From FLUQ01 sp031550605 (lineage in GTDB: Bacteria; Desulfobacterota; Desulfovibrionia; Desulfovibrionales; Desulfovibrionaceae): DNA of 22,777 bases. Shown piece by piece: positions 14,314-22,691 of the stretch. Made by a program: the position numbers and the translations under genes. The first letter of the stretch is position 1; the number at the start of each line of letters is the position of its first letter. The notes beneath the pieces are model-generated. The model saw nothing but the letters and a program-made list of their open reading frames with translations. It had not been told where the DNA came from and did not search any database. The stretch covers positions 1-22,777 of the forward strand of contig JAVBOK010000006.1 of assembly GCA_031550605.1 (NCBI GenBank). The letters run 5' to 3'.

Positions 14314-14328
14314 TGGCACCATTATTGC
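14314..14328 (+). promoter_or_regulatory. Sigma-54 (-24/-12) promoter
   Basis: TGGCACCATTATTGC matches the TGGCAC-N5-TTGC consensus, with the invariant GG and GC dinucleotides at correct spacing. Transcription would start near 14340, giving a leader of about 25 nt before the aminotransferase ATG. An ATP-driven activator is required at such promoters; one is encoded convergently at 17479-19491. Confidence 0.85.
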
Positions 14329-14364
14329 TTGATCCATTGGACCATACTCAACAAGGACGTGCCC

Positions 14365-15543
14365 ATGAGTTCCATCATCAGCGACCGCATTCCCTATTCC
14401 GAGATAAGAAAGATGCTGGATGCCGCCACCGAGCTGGAGAAGCGGGGCCGCAAGGTCGTGCACATGGAAATCGGCAGGACCGATTTCGACACTCCCCGCC
14501 CGATCAAGGATGCGGCCATCAAGGCCCTGAACGACGGAAAGGTGCATTATTGTCCCAATGCCGGCATTCTGGAATTGCGCCAGGCGATCAGCGAGAAATA
14601 TGAGCGCGAATACGGGCTGCCGTACAGCCCCGCCACGGAAGTGGTGGTGACCAACGGCGTGGCTGAAGGCATCTATCTCGGCATCAGCGCATTGCTGAAC
14701 CCCGGGGATCAGGTGCTGATTCCCGACCCTGCCTGGATCAACTACGGCATCGTGCCCCTGATGCACTTCATCGAACCGGTTTCGTATTCGTTGACCATGG
14801 AAAACAATTTTCAGCCGGACGTTGCGGAAATCGAAGGTCTGCTCACCCCGCGCACCAGAATGATCGCCCTTATTTCGCCGCCGAACCCCACCGGCGTGGC
14901 GATCAGGCCGGAGATACTGGAAAGGATCGCCGCTCTGGCCGTCAAACATGATCTGATTGTGCTCAGCGACGAAATTTATGAAAAAATCATGTACGAGCCG
15001 GCGAAGCATGTCTCCATCGCCACACTGCCCGGCATGCGGGAACGTACGCTGGTTCTCAACGGGATGTCCAAATTTTATTCCATGACCGGCTGGCGCATCG
15101 GGTATGTGGTCGGGGACGAAAAATACATGGGACCCATCCTCCGGATGCACATGTACGTCCTGACCTCCACCAATACCTTCGCGCAGTATGGGGCGGTGGA
15201 AGCGTTGCGCGGCAGCCAGGAAGAGCCGATGAAGATGTTGGAGGAATTCACGGCCCGCCGGGAGTATCTTTGCGATGCGCTGTCCCGGATGCCGGGGGTG
15301 GATTTCGTCAAACCGGACGGAGCGTTCTATGTTTTCCTGAACGTACGCGGATTGGGCCTGACCGGTTACGAGGCGGCCCGGCAACTGCTGGAAAAAGCCG
15401 GCGTCGTGTCAGTTGCCGGCGAAAGTTTCGGCAAGAACGGCGCGGGGTATATCCGGCTGGCCTATTCCACGTCGCTTGCCGATATCAGGATAGCCTGTGA
15501 CGCCATGGAAAAGTTTTTCGCAACCATGAAGGGGAACCGCTGA
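14365..15543 (+). CDS. PLP-dependent class I/II aminotransferase
   Basis: This 392-residue cytoplasmic enzyme moves an amino group from an amino acid to a 2-oxo acid. Fold type I markers are in order: SPPNPTG (171-177, cofactor/substrate Asn), SDEIYE (201-206, PLP-contacting Asp and Tyr), SKFYSMTGWR with Schiff-base Lys236, and C-terminal GYIRLAYS with Arg364 for the substrate carboxylate. The pattern is that of the aspartate/aromatic aminotransferase Igamma group; the donor amino acid is not predictable. The ATG at 14365 has AAGGA about 7 nt upstream; an in-frame ATG at 14329 lies upstream of the predicted transcription start. Its stop overlaps the next ATG by 1 nt (TGATG). Driven by the sigma-54 promoter, it probably starts breakdown of an amino acid imported by the NhaC-family neighbour. 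Confidence 0.88.
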   Translation: MSSIISDRIPYSEIRKMLDAATELEKRGRKVVHMEIGRTDFDTPRPIKDAAIKALNDGKVHYCPNAGILELRQAISEKYEREYGLPYSPATEVVVTNGVAEGIYLGISALLNPGDQVLIPDPAWINYGIVPLMHFIEPVSYSLTMENNFQPDVAEIEGLLTPRTRMIALISPPNPTGVAIRPEILERIAALAVKHDLIVLSDEIYEKIMYEPAKHVSIATLPGMRERTLVLNGMSKFYSMTGWRIGYVVGDEKYMGPILRMHMYVLTSTNTFAQYGAVEALRGSQEEPMKMLEEFTARREYLCDALSRMPGVDFVKPDGAFYVFLNVRGLGLTGYEAARQLLEKAGVVSVAGESFGKNGAGYIRLAYSTSLADIRIACDAMEKFFATMKGNR

Positions 15544-16964
15544 TGGAAACGACGAAAAAAATGCCTTCCGTTGGATTCGCTTTGTCCGTTCTGTCCCTGA
15601 TCGTCGCATTCATGTGCGTCGGCATGATCGTGTTCAAGGCGAAACTGAATACGGTCATCTTTTTCAGCTGGCTTATCGCCATTCCCGCTTCCATGTACCT
15701 GGGGTTCGGCTACAGGGAACTGGAAGAGGCGGCCTATGACATGACCCGTAAAGCCATGCAGCCCTGCATCATTCTGCTGGCCGTGGGGGCCATGATCGGC
15801 ACCTGGATTCTTTCCGGCACCGTGCCGCTGATGATCTATATCGGGCTGGACATCATCACGCCCCAGTTCTTTCTGCTGACCACGCTTCTTTTGTGCTCCA
15901 TCGTGTCGCTGTGCACCGGCACGTCCTGGGGAACCATCGGCACGGCGGGCCTTGCCATGGTGGGTATCGGGGCGGGTCTGGACATTCCCCCCGGGCTGAC
16001 CGCGGGAGCCGTCGTCAGCGGCGCGTATTTCGGGGACAAGATGTCGCCCCTTTCCGACAGCACCAATTTGTCCGCCGCCGTTTCCAACGCCGAACTGATG
16101 AAACACGTCAAACACATGGTGTACACCACCGGGCCCGCTTACGTGGTCTGCGCCATTCTGTTCACGGTCATCGGCATCAAGTACGGCGGCCAGATCAATC
16201 CGGAAGGCATCCAGCAGATCATGAAAGGGCTGTCCACCATTTTCAGGCTGGGCTTCGTGCCCCTGATCCCGGCCATCATTGTCATCGCCCTGCTGGTGAT
16301 GGGCAAGCCACCGGTCAGCTCCATCATGATCGGGGCGCTGGCCGGAGCCGTCGTGGCGGTGCTGTACCAGGGCGCTTCCGTCCAGGTGGCCCTTGACGCC
16401 CTGCACAGCGGCTACAGCGGCAAAAGCGGCACGGTTTTTCTGGACAAGCTTCTCAATCGCGGGGGCATGGCCAGCATGTACAGCATCGCGGCATTGTTCC
16501 TGTTCGCTCTGGGGCTGGGGGGCCTGCTGCAGAAAAGCGGCATCCTGGCCGCCGTGCTCGGTATTTTTTCTTCCCGCATCGCGAACAAGAAACACCTGAT
16601 CCTGAGCACCATGGTGGTGGGCTATGTTTCCAACTGCATCGGCGCGACCCTCAGCTTCGCCGTGGTCATGACCGGTACGCTGATGTCCCCCCTGTACAAG
16701 GAAATGCGCGTGAAACCAGAAAACCTGTCGCGGACCATCGAGGACACCTGCACCATGTCCGCCGCGCTTATCCCCTGGAACACGGGCGCGGTGTACACGC
16801 ACGGCGCCATCGGAGTGTCGCCCTTCGAATTCATTCCATACTGCTTTCTGGGCTACATCACGCCGATTTTTACCGTGCTGTACGCTCTGACCGGATTCAC
16901 CATCACCATGGAAGAGGACGCGCCGAAGGAAGACGCGGCCAAAACGGAACTGTATGGAGTTTGA
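15543..16964 (+). CDS. NhaC-family Na+/H+ antiporter-like carrier
   Basis: This 473-residue inner-membrane protein has about eleven hydrophobic segments. NhaC-family blocks include SLCTGTSWGTIGTAGLAM (about 121-138), GAVVSGAYFGDKMSPLSDSTNLSAA (about 155-180) and CTMSAALIPWNTGAVYTHG near the end. Members exchange Na+ with protons or with organic anions; some couple to malate/lactate or amino acids. Placement directly behind an aminotransferase under one sigma-54 promoter suggests a transport role in amino-acid catabolism rather than pH homeostasis (inference). The ATG overlaps the upstream TGA as TGATG. It overlaps the following small membrane gene by 11 nt. Confidence 0.88.
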   Translation: METTKKMPSVGFALSVLSLIVAFMCVGMIVFKAKLNTVIFFSWLIAIPASMYLGFGYRELEEAAYDMTRKAMQPCIILLAVGAMIGTWILSGTVPLMIYIGLDIITPQFFLLTTLLLCSIVSLCTGTSWGTIGTAGLAMVGIGAGLDIPPGLTAGAVVSGAYFGDKMSPLSDSTNLSAAVSNAELMKHVKHMVYTTGPAYVVCAILFTVIGIKYGGQINPEGIQQIMKGLSTIFRLGFVPLIPAIIVIALLVMGKPPVSSIMIGALAGAVVAVLYQGASVQVALDALHSGYSGKSGTVFLDKLLNRGGMASMYSIAALFLFALGLGGLLQKSGILAAVLGIFSSRIANKKHLILSTMVVGYVSNCIGATLSFAVVMTGTLMSPLYKEMRVKPENLSRTIEDTCTMSAALIPWNTGAVYTHGAIGVSPFEFIPYCFLGYITPIFTVLYALTGFTITMEEDAPKEDAAKTELYGV

Positions 16965-17223
16965 GTATTTTTTTCTGGTCCAGGACGCCCTGGGGGTCAT
17001 CACCGCCGTGTTCAGCGCGCGGGTGCTCTGGTTTTTCCTGATGTGCCTGGCGAAAAAAGGCTTCCGTTGGCACTATGTGTGGATCATGGCCAACTACACC
17101 CTGCTTCTGGCCGCGGGGCTGGTGCTTGTCATCCGGCCCTGCGCGCCGGAAACCTGGGGGCTGTTCCTGCTTTGCGCCGGGATCTTTTACGGCGTGCAGC
17201 GCCGGATCAATTCCCGGCCATGA
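16954..17223 (+). CDS. Small membrane protein of unknown function
   Basis: This 89-residue protein was not recognised. Three hydrophobic stretches are seen, at about 13-33, 42-61 and 67-80, followed by a basic end (RRINSRP). The ATG at 16954 overlaps the antiporter gene by 11 nt, so it is almost certainly co-translated. It may be an accessory subunit or stabiliser of the NhaC-family carrier, but nothing in the sequence proves this. Confidence 0.65.
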   Translation: MEFEYFFLVQDALGVITAVFSARVLWFFLMCLAKKGFRWHYVWIMANYTLLLAAGLVLVIRPCAPETWGLFLLCAGIFYGVQRRINSRP

Positions 17224-17422
17224 CCCGGCATTTTCACCGCGCGGATGCTCCGGCGGATGCGGAGCGCAACAAAACGGCCGCCGCCGGATCAGTGCCGCAA
17301 CCACATGCCGGAAATCACCATTTGCTGGGCTTGGCGCGCACAGCTCTTGTCCGCATTCGGGAAACGAGCGATTCTTTCCCTTTTCGCGCGAGACGCAATG
17401 TGAAAGGTCTGGTGCCCCGAAA

Positions 17423-17452
17423 GGCCGGAGCGGGCGACTTCCCGCTCCGGCC
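17423..17452. terminator. Perfect 12-bp hairpin between convergent operons
   Basis: GGCCGGAGCGGG (17423-17434) and its exact complement (17441-17452) flank a 6-nt loop. On the minus strand the stem is followed by TTTC, so it can serve the regulator transcript. On the plus strand no T-run follows. It lies in the 255-nt gap between the two convergent units. Confidence 0.6.
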
Positions 17453-17478
17453 CATGCTCCGCCCGCCAGACGCCGCAA

Positions 17479-19491
17479 TCACCAAACGGCGGCGCAAAGC
17501 CGTTTGCCGGCCTCGAGCAGATAGCTTCCGTAACCCGTCCTGCTCTGGATAAATCCCGATTTTTTCAGTCCTGCCAAATATTTTTTGATCACGCTCTGGC
17601 TCAGAGGGGGCAGCGCGCCTTCCAGTTCCCGCCGCCCGAAGACATACGGAGGCCGGTTCAGCGCCCGCAGAAGCCGCAGCATGTCCTCGGCCGGGCCGTA
17701 TTGCTCCAGTTCGGCCAGATCGGGCGGGGGCGTGTCTTTCCGACCCCCGCCGTGCAGGATCACTTCCAGTTCCGGAATCCAGTCCATTTCCAGGGCGATG
17801 CAGTTCGATACGTATTCGGCCACGTTGCGCAACTCCCGCACGTTCCCCGGCCACTGGTGCGCGGTCAGAATGCCGGCGACTTCCCGCGAGGCCGTAGCGT
17901 CGCGGAGCGCCCGCGCGTTCACGGAAAAGACGTGCCGCAGGAAATGGGCGAAGGAGGGGATGATGTCGTCCGGCCTGTCACGCAGAGCGGGCAGAGAAAG
18001 CGGCAGCACTTTCAGGCGGTAATACAAATCCTGGCGGAACGTTTTCTGCTGCACCATGTCCCAGAGGTTCTGGTTGGTGGCGGCAATGACCCGCACGTCG
18101 ACAGGGATCAGCTGGTTGGACCCGACGGGCATGATGCGCCGTTCCTGCAGGACGCGCAGGATTTTTTTCTGAATGGTCACGGGGGCGTCGCCGATTTCAT
18201 CCAGGAATATGGTTCCCTTGTGCGCGGTTTCAAACAGGCCTTTTTTGCCCCCCTTGCGGGCGCCGGTGAACGAGCCTTCCACATAGCCGAAAAGTTCGGA
18301 TTCGCACAGCGCTTCGTTCAGCGCCGCAAAGTTGACGGCCACAAAGGGATGGCGCCGCCGGGAGGATTCATTATGGATGGCCTGGGCGAACATTTCCTTG
18401 CCGGATCCGCTTTCCCCCTCAATCAGGATGCTGGAATCACTTTTGGCGAACTGTCTGGCCTTTAAGACGGTTTTTTTCATGGCCGCCGATTCGTGGAATA
18501 TATTCTCAAACGTATAATCGGCAACAAAACCTTTCTGGTGCGTATAGATACGATAATCTTTTTCTATGGATTCAATCTTGTTCGCACCGTCAATGACTAT
18601 TATGGATTCAGTGAATTTTTTATTTTTATATTTATTTATTTCAGTATAGTAATTTTTTTTATCGATCGTAATAAAAAATTTGTGGTCGTATTTTGATTTT
18701 TTAATTATTGCGTCAAGGTATGTTGATGATCCGTTCGTCAGTTTTAGTATTTTTTCCGCTTTGCTGTTGTAGTAGTCGATTTTGTTGTCCGCGTTCAAGG
18801 CCAGAACGCCGGCTTCGAACATGTTCAGGATGAAGGTCTGTTTTTCTCTGAGGTATCTGTTCGTCTGCAACTGCCGGTAGATGTTCTGCGCCATGTTCAG
18901 GGACGACTTCAAAAACGTGGCGGACAGAACGTCTTTCAACCGGTCGTACAACCCCAGTCTGGTGGCCAGATCGATGATGGTCACCAGATCGACGGGCCGT
19001 GAGCCCAGGTTGATGATTTTTGTGTACGCGCCTTTGGGGATCAGGTCGACCTCGTCAAAGGACACCACATAGGGGCAGTCGGCCTGATAGCGCGGTATGC
19101 CGGGATAATACGGGAAATAGCGCAGGTGGTCGAATCCGACGGCCTGCAACTGGCGGATGGCTTCGAAGGTTGTTTCCTCGACGTTGTTGACCAGCAGTAC
19201 CCGCGCGTTCTCGGCAAGTTCGTACAGTTCGTGGATGGTGTCGACATTGATGGTGCGCGCGGCGGTGATGGTTTCCGCCGGCGGGCGGATATACTCTCTG
19301 GCCTGCCTCGCGATATGCTTGCTGGTAACCAGCACCAGATCCGCGTCAACGACGGCGCCCGTTTTTTCCAGCGTTTGAAAATCGAAATACTCAAAGACCG
19401 CCAGGCCGTCGAATATCGCCCGCAACTGGCGCGCGGTCGAAGAGGCGGTGTCGGGGGTCGAGGAAACGATGGCCGCTTTTGCTTTTCCCAT
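17479..19491 (-). CDS. Sigma-54-dependent transcriptional activator with PAS domain and winged-helix C-terminus
   Basis: This 670-residue enhancer-binding protein has these parts. An N-terminal sensor-like region (1-205) contains RTINVDTIHELYELAENA and LLVNNVEETTFEAIRQL; I do not match it to a named domain, though similar regions occur on Firmicutes activators as I recall. A PAS-like domain (about 221-310) follows. The AAA+ core (about 332-560) has Walker A GESGSGKE (359-366), the sigma-54 contact loop GSFTGA (406-411, normally GAFTGA) and Walker B GTIFLDEIGD (426-435). The C-terminus (about 595-665) reads FGRRELEGALPPLSQSVIKKYL then GLKKSGFIQSRTGYGS, a winged-helix pattern instead of a Fis-type helix-turn-helix. 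DNA around residues 237-315 is strikingly AT-rich. ATG 19491 has GGGAGG upstream. It probably activates the convergent sigma-54 operon. Confidence 0.88.
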   Translation of the reverse strand: MGKAKAAIVSSTPDTASSTARQLRAIFDGLAVFEYFDFQTLEKTGAVVDADLVLVTSKHIARQAREYIRPPAETITAARTINVDTIHELYELAENARVLLVNNVEETTFEAIRQLQAVGFDHLRYFPYYPGIPRYQADCPYVVSFDEVDLIPKGAYTKIINLGSRPVDLVTIIDLATRLGLYDRLKDVLSATFLKSSLNMAQNIYRQLQTNRYLREKQTFILNMFEAGVLALNADNKIDYYNSKAEKILKLTNGSSTYLDAIIKKSKYDHKFFITIDKKNYYTEINKYKNKKFTESIIVIDGANKIESIEKDYRIYTHQKGFVADYTFENIFHESAAMKKTVLKARQFAKSDSSILIEGESGSGKEMFAQAIHNESSRRRHPFVAVNFAALNEALCESELFGYVEGSFTGARKGGKKGLFETAHKGTIFLDEIGDAPVTIQKKILRVLQERRIMPVGSNQLIPVDVRVIAATNQNLWDMVQQKTFRQDLYYRLKVLPLSLPALRDRPDDIIPSFAHFLRHVFSVNARALRDATASREVAGILTAHQWPGNVRELRNVAEYVSNCIALEMDWIPELEVILHGGGRKDTPPPDLAELEQYGPAEDMLRLLRALNRPPYVFGRRELEGALPPLSQSVIKKYLAGLKKSGFIQSRTGYGSYLLEAGKRLCAAVW

Positions 19492-19523
19492 TTTCCGCCT
19501 CCCGTGTGCGCGGCGGATTGCCG

Positions 19524-20018
19524 TCAGAGTTTACGGCGCATGGCAAAACACAGGATCAGCAGCCGCACGCCGAGGGCGATGCCCAGGGCGCACAACCCGA
19601 GCAGCCATTTCCAGCCGCTTTCATGAAAGTGTTTGCCGCATCCTTCAAGCAGTTCCGGAAGGCCGGGCGTGATGGAGCGGGTGTACGCTTCCAGCCCCAC
19701 GGCAGGCACGGCCAGCCAGAGGTAGAACAGGCCGAATCCCGCAAGCAGCCAGCACAGGCGGGGCAGGCGCGGGCCGCAAACGGCGCAGGCCGCCGCAAGG
19801 CCGGCCATGAACACGGCGGCGTATCCGATCAGCGCCGCCCGGCCGGATATCGTTTCCCGCAAAAGTCCGTACGCCATCAGGCCGAAAACCAGGGCCAGGG
19901 ACGTTGAACAGATCGCCAGGGAGCGGAAGGAGGTCTGCCTGTTATGCATATGGTGCACAGTAAAAAAAGAGAGAGCCCGGGAGGGGGAAATTTTTCGAAA
20001 GGTTTTCCCCTCCTGCAT
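19524..20018 (-). CDS. Four-helix inner-membrane protein of unknown function
   Basis: This protein of up to 164 residues was not recognised. Four hydrophobic helices are visible: SLAICSTSLALVFGLMAYGL, AALIGYAAVFMAGLAAACAV, LCWLLAGFGLFYLWLAVPAV and WLLGLCALGIALGVRLLILC. A 24-residue polar loop lies between helices 3 and 4. Two starts are possible. ATG 20018 has AAGGA formed by the last codons of alaS, which would couple the genes. ATG 19949 (MHNRQTSF) has no clear ribosome site but lies after a terminator-like hairpin. I list the longer form with reservation. The sigma-54 activator begins 32 nt downstream. Confidence 0.65.
   Translation of the reverse strand: MQEGKTFRKISPSRALSFFTVHHMHNRQTSFRSLAICSTSLALVFGLMAYGLLRETISGRAALIGYAAVFMAGLAAACAVCGPRLPRLCWLLAGFGLFYLWLAVPAVGLEAYTRSITPGLPELLEGCGKHFHESGWKWLLGLCALGIALGVRLLILCFAMRRKL
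19962..20013 (-). terminator. Possible alaS terminator inside the predicted start of the next gene
   Basis: On the minus strand a stem of about ten pairs (20013-20004 with 19990-19980, one bulge) is followed after about 12 nt by seven T (19968-19962). The spacing to the T-tract is longer than ideal. If real, it favours the downstream start at 19949 for the membrane protein. Confidence 0.4.
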
Positions 20019-20021
20019 CTT

Positions 20022-22667
20022 CTATCCTTTCACAATCCGTTTCAACTCTTCAAACGCCGCGTCGATGCCGGCCGCATCGCTGCCGCCGGCCTGGGCCATG
20101 TCGGGCCGCCCGCCGCCGGAACCGCCGATTTTTACGGCCACATCTCTGATCAGGGCCGGGGCGGTGAAGCGACCAAGCAGGTCTTTGGACACGCTGATGA
20201 CCAGCGAAACCTTGCCGTCTTCTTCCGCCGTCAGGCAGGCGATGCCGGAGGGGAGCTTGGAACGCACGTCGTCCATGGTGTCGCGCAGGGCCTTGATGCC
20301 GGGCGCGCCGGAACGGGAGGCCAGAACCCTGACTCCGCCGATGTTCTCCACGGCGTCCATCAGATTTTTGCCCTGGTTGGACGCGGCCCGGGCGGCGGTT
20401 TTTTCCGCGTCTTTTTTCAGACCGCGGATTTCGGCGTACAGGGCTGCGACCTTGACGGGCGTTTCACCGGGACGGGCTTTCAGAATGGCGGCGGTTTCCG
20501 CCAGTTCGTGCCGCTGTTCGCGGGCCAGGCGCAAAGCGTTCCAGCCGGTGGCGGCCTCGATGCGCCGGGTGCCGGCGGCCACGCCGGCTTCGGAAAGCAC
20601 GGTGAAGAATCCGGCCTGGCCGGTGCGGGAAAGGTGCGTGCCGCCGCACAGTTCCACGGATTCGCCGGGTACGGAAACCACCCGCACCCTGTCGCCGTAT
20701 TTTTCGCCGAACAGGGCCATGGCGCCTTTTGACACGGCCGCGTCATAGCCCATCTCTTCGTCCTCCAGGGCGATATCGGCCATGATGGCGGCGTTGACCT
20801 TGTCTTCCACGGCCGTGATTTCCTCGGACGTCATGGCGGCCATGTGGGTGAAGTCAAAGCGCAGCCGGTCCGGCGCGACCAGGGATCCGGCCTGGTGCAC
20901 ATGGCTGCCCAGCACGTCGCGCAGGGCCGCGTGCAACAGGTGGGTGGCCGTGTGGTTGCGGGCGGACGCCATGCGTTCACCCTCGGTCACGGTCAGGGTG
21001 ATCTCGCTGTCCAGGAACAGTTCGCCGGATTTTACGGTCACGGCCATGACGGTCAGGGCGGGCAGGGGTTTCAGGGTGTCGGTGACAACGGCCGCGCCCG
21101 TGGGGCCGCTGACTTCGCCCGTATCCCCGATCTGGCCGCCGGATGCTCCGTAAAAAGGCGTGCGGCCCGCCGCCAGATAGCCTTTTTCGCCTTCACGCAG
21201 GCGGTCCACCCGTTCGCCGTCGACGCTGAGCAGGGCGGTGATTCGGCTTTTCGCGGCAAGTTCGCCGTAGCCGCAGAATTCCGAGGACAGGCCCTCTTCC
21301 AGCAGAGCCGCGAACAGGGCGGTAAGGTCGCGTTCGCCCGAGCCTTTCCAGGCCGCCTTGGAACGTTCCTTCTGCTGCGCCATGCAGGCGCGGAAGGCGT
21401 TTTCGTCCACGGAAAAGCCGCGTTTCTCGGCCACGTCGTTGACGATATCCAGAGGAAACCCATAGGTGTCGTACAGGGTAAAGGCCACATCCCCGGACAG
21501 AGTCGCCTTGGCGGGCAGTTGGGCCAGTTCGTCTTCCAGCAGGGCCAGACCCTTGTCCAGGGTCTTGTCAAAGCGGTCTTCCTCTTCGCGCACCAGGCGG
21601 GCGATGAAATCGCGCGATTCCGTCAGTTCCGGATAGTCGCCGCCCATGAGGTCCACCACCTTGCCGGCGGTCAGGTGCAAAAACGCGGCAGGCATGCCGA
21701 TCAACCGGCCGAAGCGGTAGGCGCGGCGGATCAGGCGGCGCAGCACGTAGCCGCGGCCTTCGTTGGAAGGCATGATGCCGTCGGCCACCATGAACGCGAC
21801 CGCCCGGCTGTGGTCCGCGATGACCCGCAGGGCCGTATCCGTATCGTTGGTATCCGGCGCGCTGAAGGAATAGTTCGAATTCGCGAGGCCCGCGATGTAT
21901 CCGATCAGATCCTGGAACAGGTCTGTATCGAAATTGGACCGTTTGCCCTGGCAAATGGCCGCCGTGCGTTCCAGACCCATCCCCGTGTCAATGCTGGGTT
22001 TGGGCAGTTTTTCCCGGTTGCCCGGCTCGATCTGGTTGAACTGCATGAAAACCAGGTTCCAGATTTCCAGAAAACGGTCGCAGTCGCATTTGCCGATGCC
22101 GCATTCCGGGCCGCAGGCCATGTCCGCGCCCTGGTCCACAAAGATTTCGGAGCAGGGGCCGCAGGGGCCGGTATCGCCCATGGACCAGAAGTTGTCCTTT
22201 TCGCCGATGCGCAGGATGCGTTCCGGCGCCACCCCGGCGATTTCCCGCCAGTAGCCGGCGGCTTCGTCGTCGTCTTCGAACACCGTGACCCACAGGCGGT
22301 TTTTGTCCAGACCCAGTTCTTCGGTCACAAAGGTCCAGGCCAGGCGGATGGCTTCCGACTTGAAATAGTCGCCAAAGGAAAAGTTGCCCAACATTTCGAA
22401 AAAGGTATGATGCCGGGCTGTTCTGCCGACGTTTTCCAGGTCGTTGTGCTTGCCGCCCACACGCAGGCATTTCTGGGCCGTGACCGCGCGGGTGTAGGCG
22501 CGCTGTTCCTTGCCCTGGAAAATGGTTTTGAACTGGACCATGCCCGCGTTGGTGAACAGCAGGGTCGGGTCGTCACGGGGGATCAGCGAGGAAGAACGTA
22601 CCACCTCGTGGCCGTTTTTACGGAAAAACTCAATATACCGGCGGCGAATCTCGTTGGCTGTCAACAC
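20022..22667 (-). CDS. alaS: Alanyl-tRNA synthetase
   Basis: This 881-residue cytoplasmic enzyme charges tRNA-Ala. It is full length. The class II catalytic core at the N-terminus contains SSSLIPRDDPTLLFTNAGM (25-43), then FEMLGNFSFGDYFK (90-103) and a GMGLERTAA motif 3 (229-237). The Cys-rich ACGPECG (184-190), CDC (194-196) and RFLEIWNLVFMQ stretch is normal for bacterial AlaRS. The editing domain has HTATH (H572/H576) and CGGTH (C674/H678), the zinc-binding residues that clear Ser- and Gly-tRNA-Ala. The C-Ala domain follows to the end. GTG 22667 is the start, with AAGGA 7 nt upstream. As I recall, alaS follows recA in Desulfovibrio; the sequence beyond this window would show whether that holds here. 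Confidence 0.98.
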   Translation of the reverse strand: MLTANEIRRRYIEFFRKNGHEVVRSSSLIPRDDPTLLFTNAGMVQFKTIFQGKEQRAYTRAVTAQKCLRVGGKHNDLENVGRTARHHTFFEMLGNFSFGDYFKSEAIRLAWTFVTEELGLDKNRLWVTVFEDDDEAAGYWREIAGVAPERILRIGEKDNFWSMGDTGPCGPCSEIFVDQGADMACGPECGIGKCDCDRFLEIWNLVFMQFNQIEPGNREKLPKPSIDTGMGLERTAAICQGKRSNFDTDLFQDLIGYIAGLANSNYSFSAPDTNDTDTALRVIADHSRAVAFMVADGIMPSNEGRGYVLRRLIRRAYRFGRLIGMPAAFLHLTAGKVVDLMGGDYPELTESRDFIARLVREEEDRFDKTLDKGLALLEDELAQLPAKATLSGDVAFTLYDTYGFPLDIVNDVAEKRGFSVDENAFRACMAQQKERSKAAWKGSGERDLTALFAALLEEGLSSEFCGYGELAAKSRITALLSVDGERVDRLREGEKGYLAAGRTPFYGASGGQIGDTGEVSGPTGAAVVTDTLKPLPALTVMAVTVKSGELFLDSEITLTVTEGERMASARNHTATHLLHAALRDVLGSHVHQAGSLVAPDRLRFDFTHMAAMTSEEITAVEDKVNAAIMADIALEDEEMGYDAAVSKGAMALFGEKYGDRVRVVSVPGESVELCGGTHLSRTGQAGFFTVLSEAGVAAGTRRIEAATGWNALRLAREQRHELAETAAILKARPGETPVKVAALYAEIRGLKKDAEKTAARAASNQGKNLMDAVENIGGVRVLASRSGAPGIKALRDTMDDVRSKLPSGIACLTAEEDGKVSLVISVSKDLLGRFTAPALIRDVAVKIGGSGGGRPDMAQAGGSDAAGIDAAFEELKRIVKG

Positions 22668-22691
22668 TGTCGTTTCCTTGGCTTGAATGTG

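Noticed and set aside
14291..14335. Direct repeat CTTGATCC at 14291-14298 and 14328-14335
   Set aside because: Only 8 bp, and the second copy overlaps the -12 element; probably coincidental.
14002..14364. Known RNA such as tmRNA, 6S, RNase P or SRP RNA
   Set aside because: None of the conserved cores of these RNAs was recognised; only unassigned hairpins and a terminator are visible.
15462..17003. 513-residue minus-strand open frame
   Set aside because: Shadow of the NhaC-family gene, composed of Gly/His/Gln/Asp-rich sequence without domains.
17479..19491. Propionate-type PrpR_N sensor domain in the sigma-54 activator
   Set aside because: The N-terminal region lacks the expected PrpR_N pattern, so I left it unnamed rather than assign propionate sensing.
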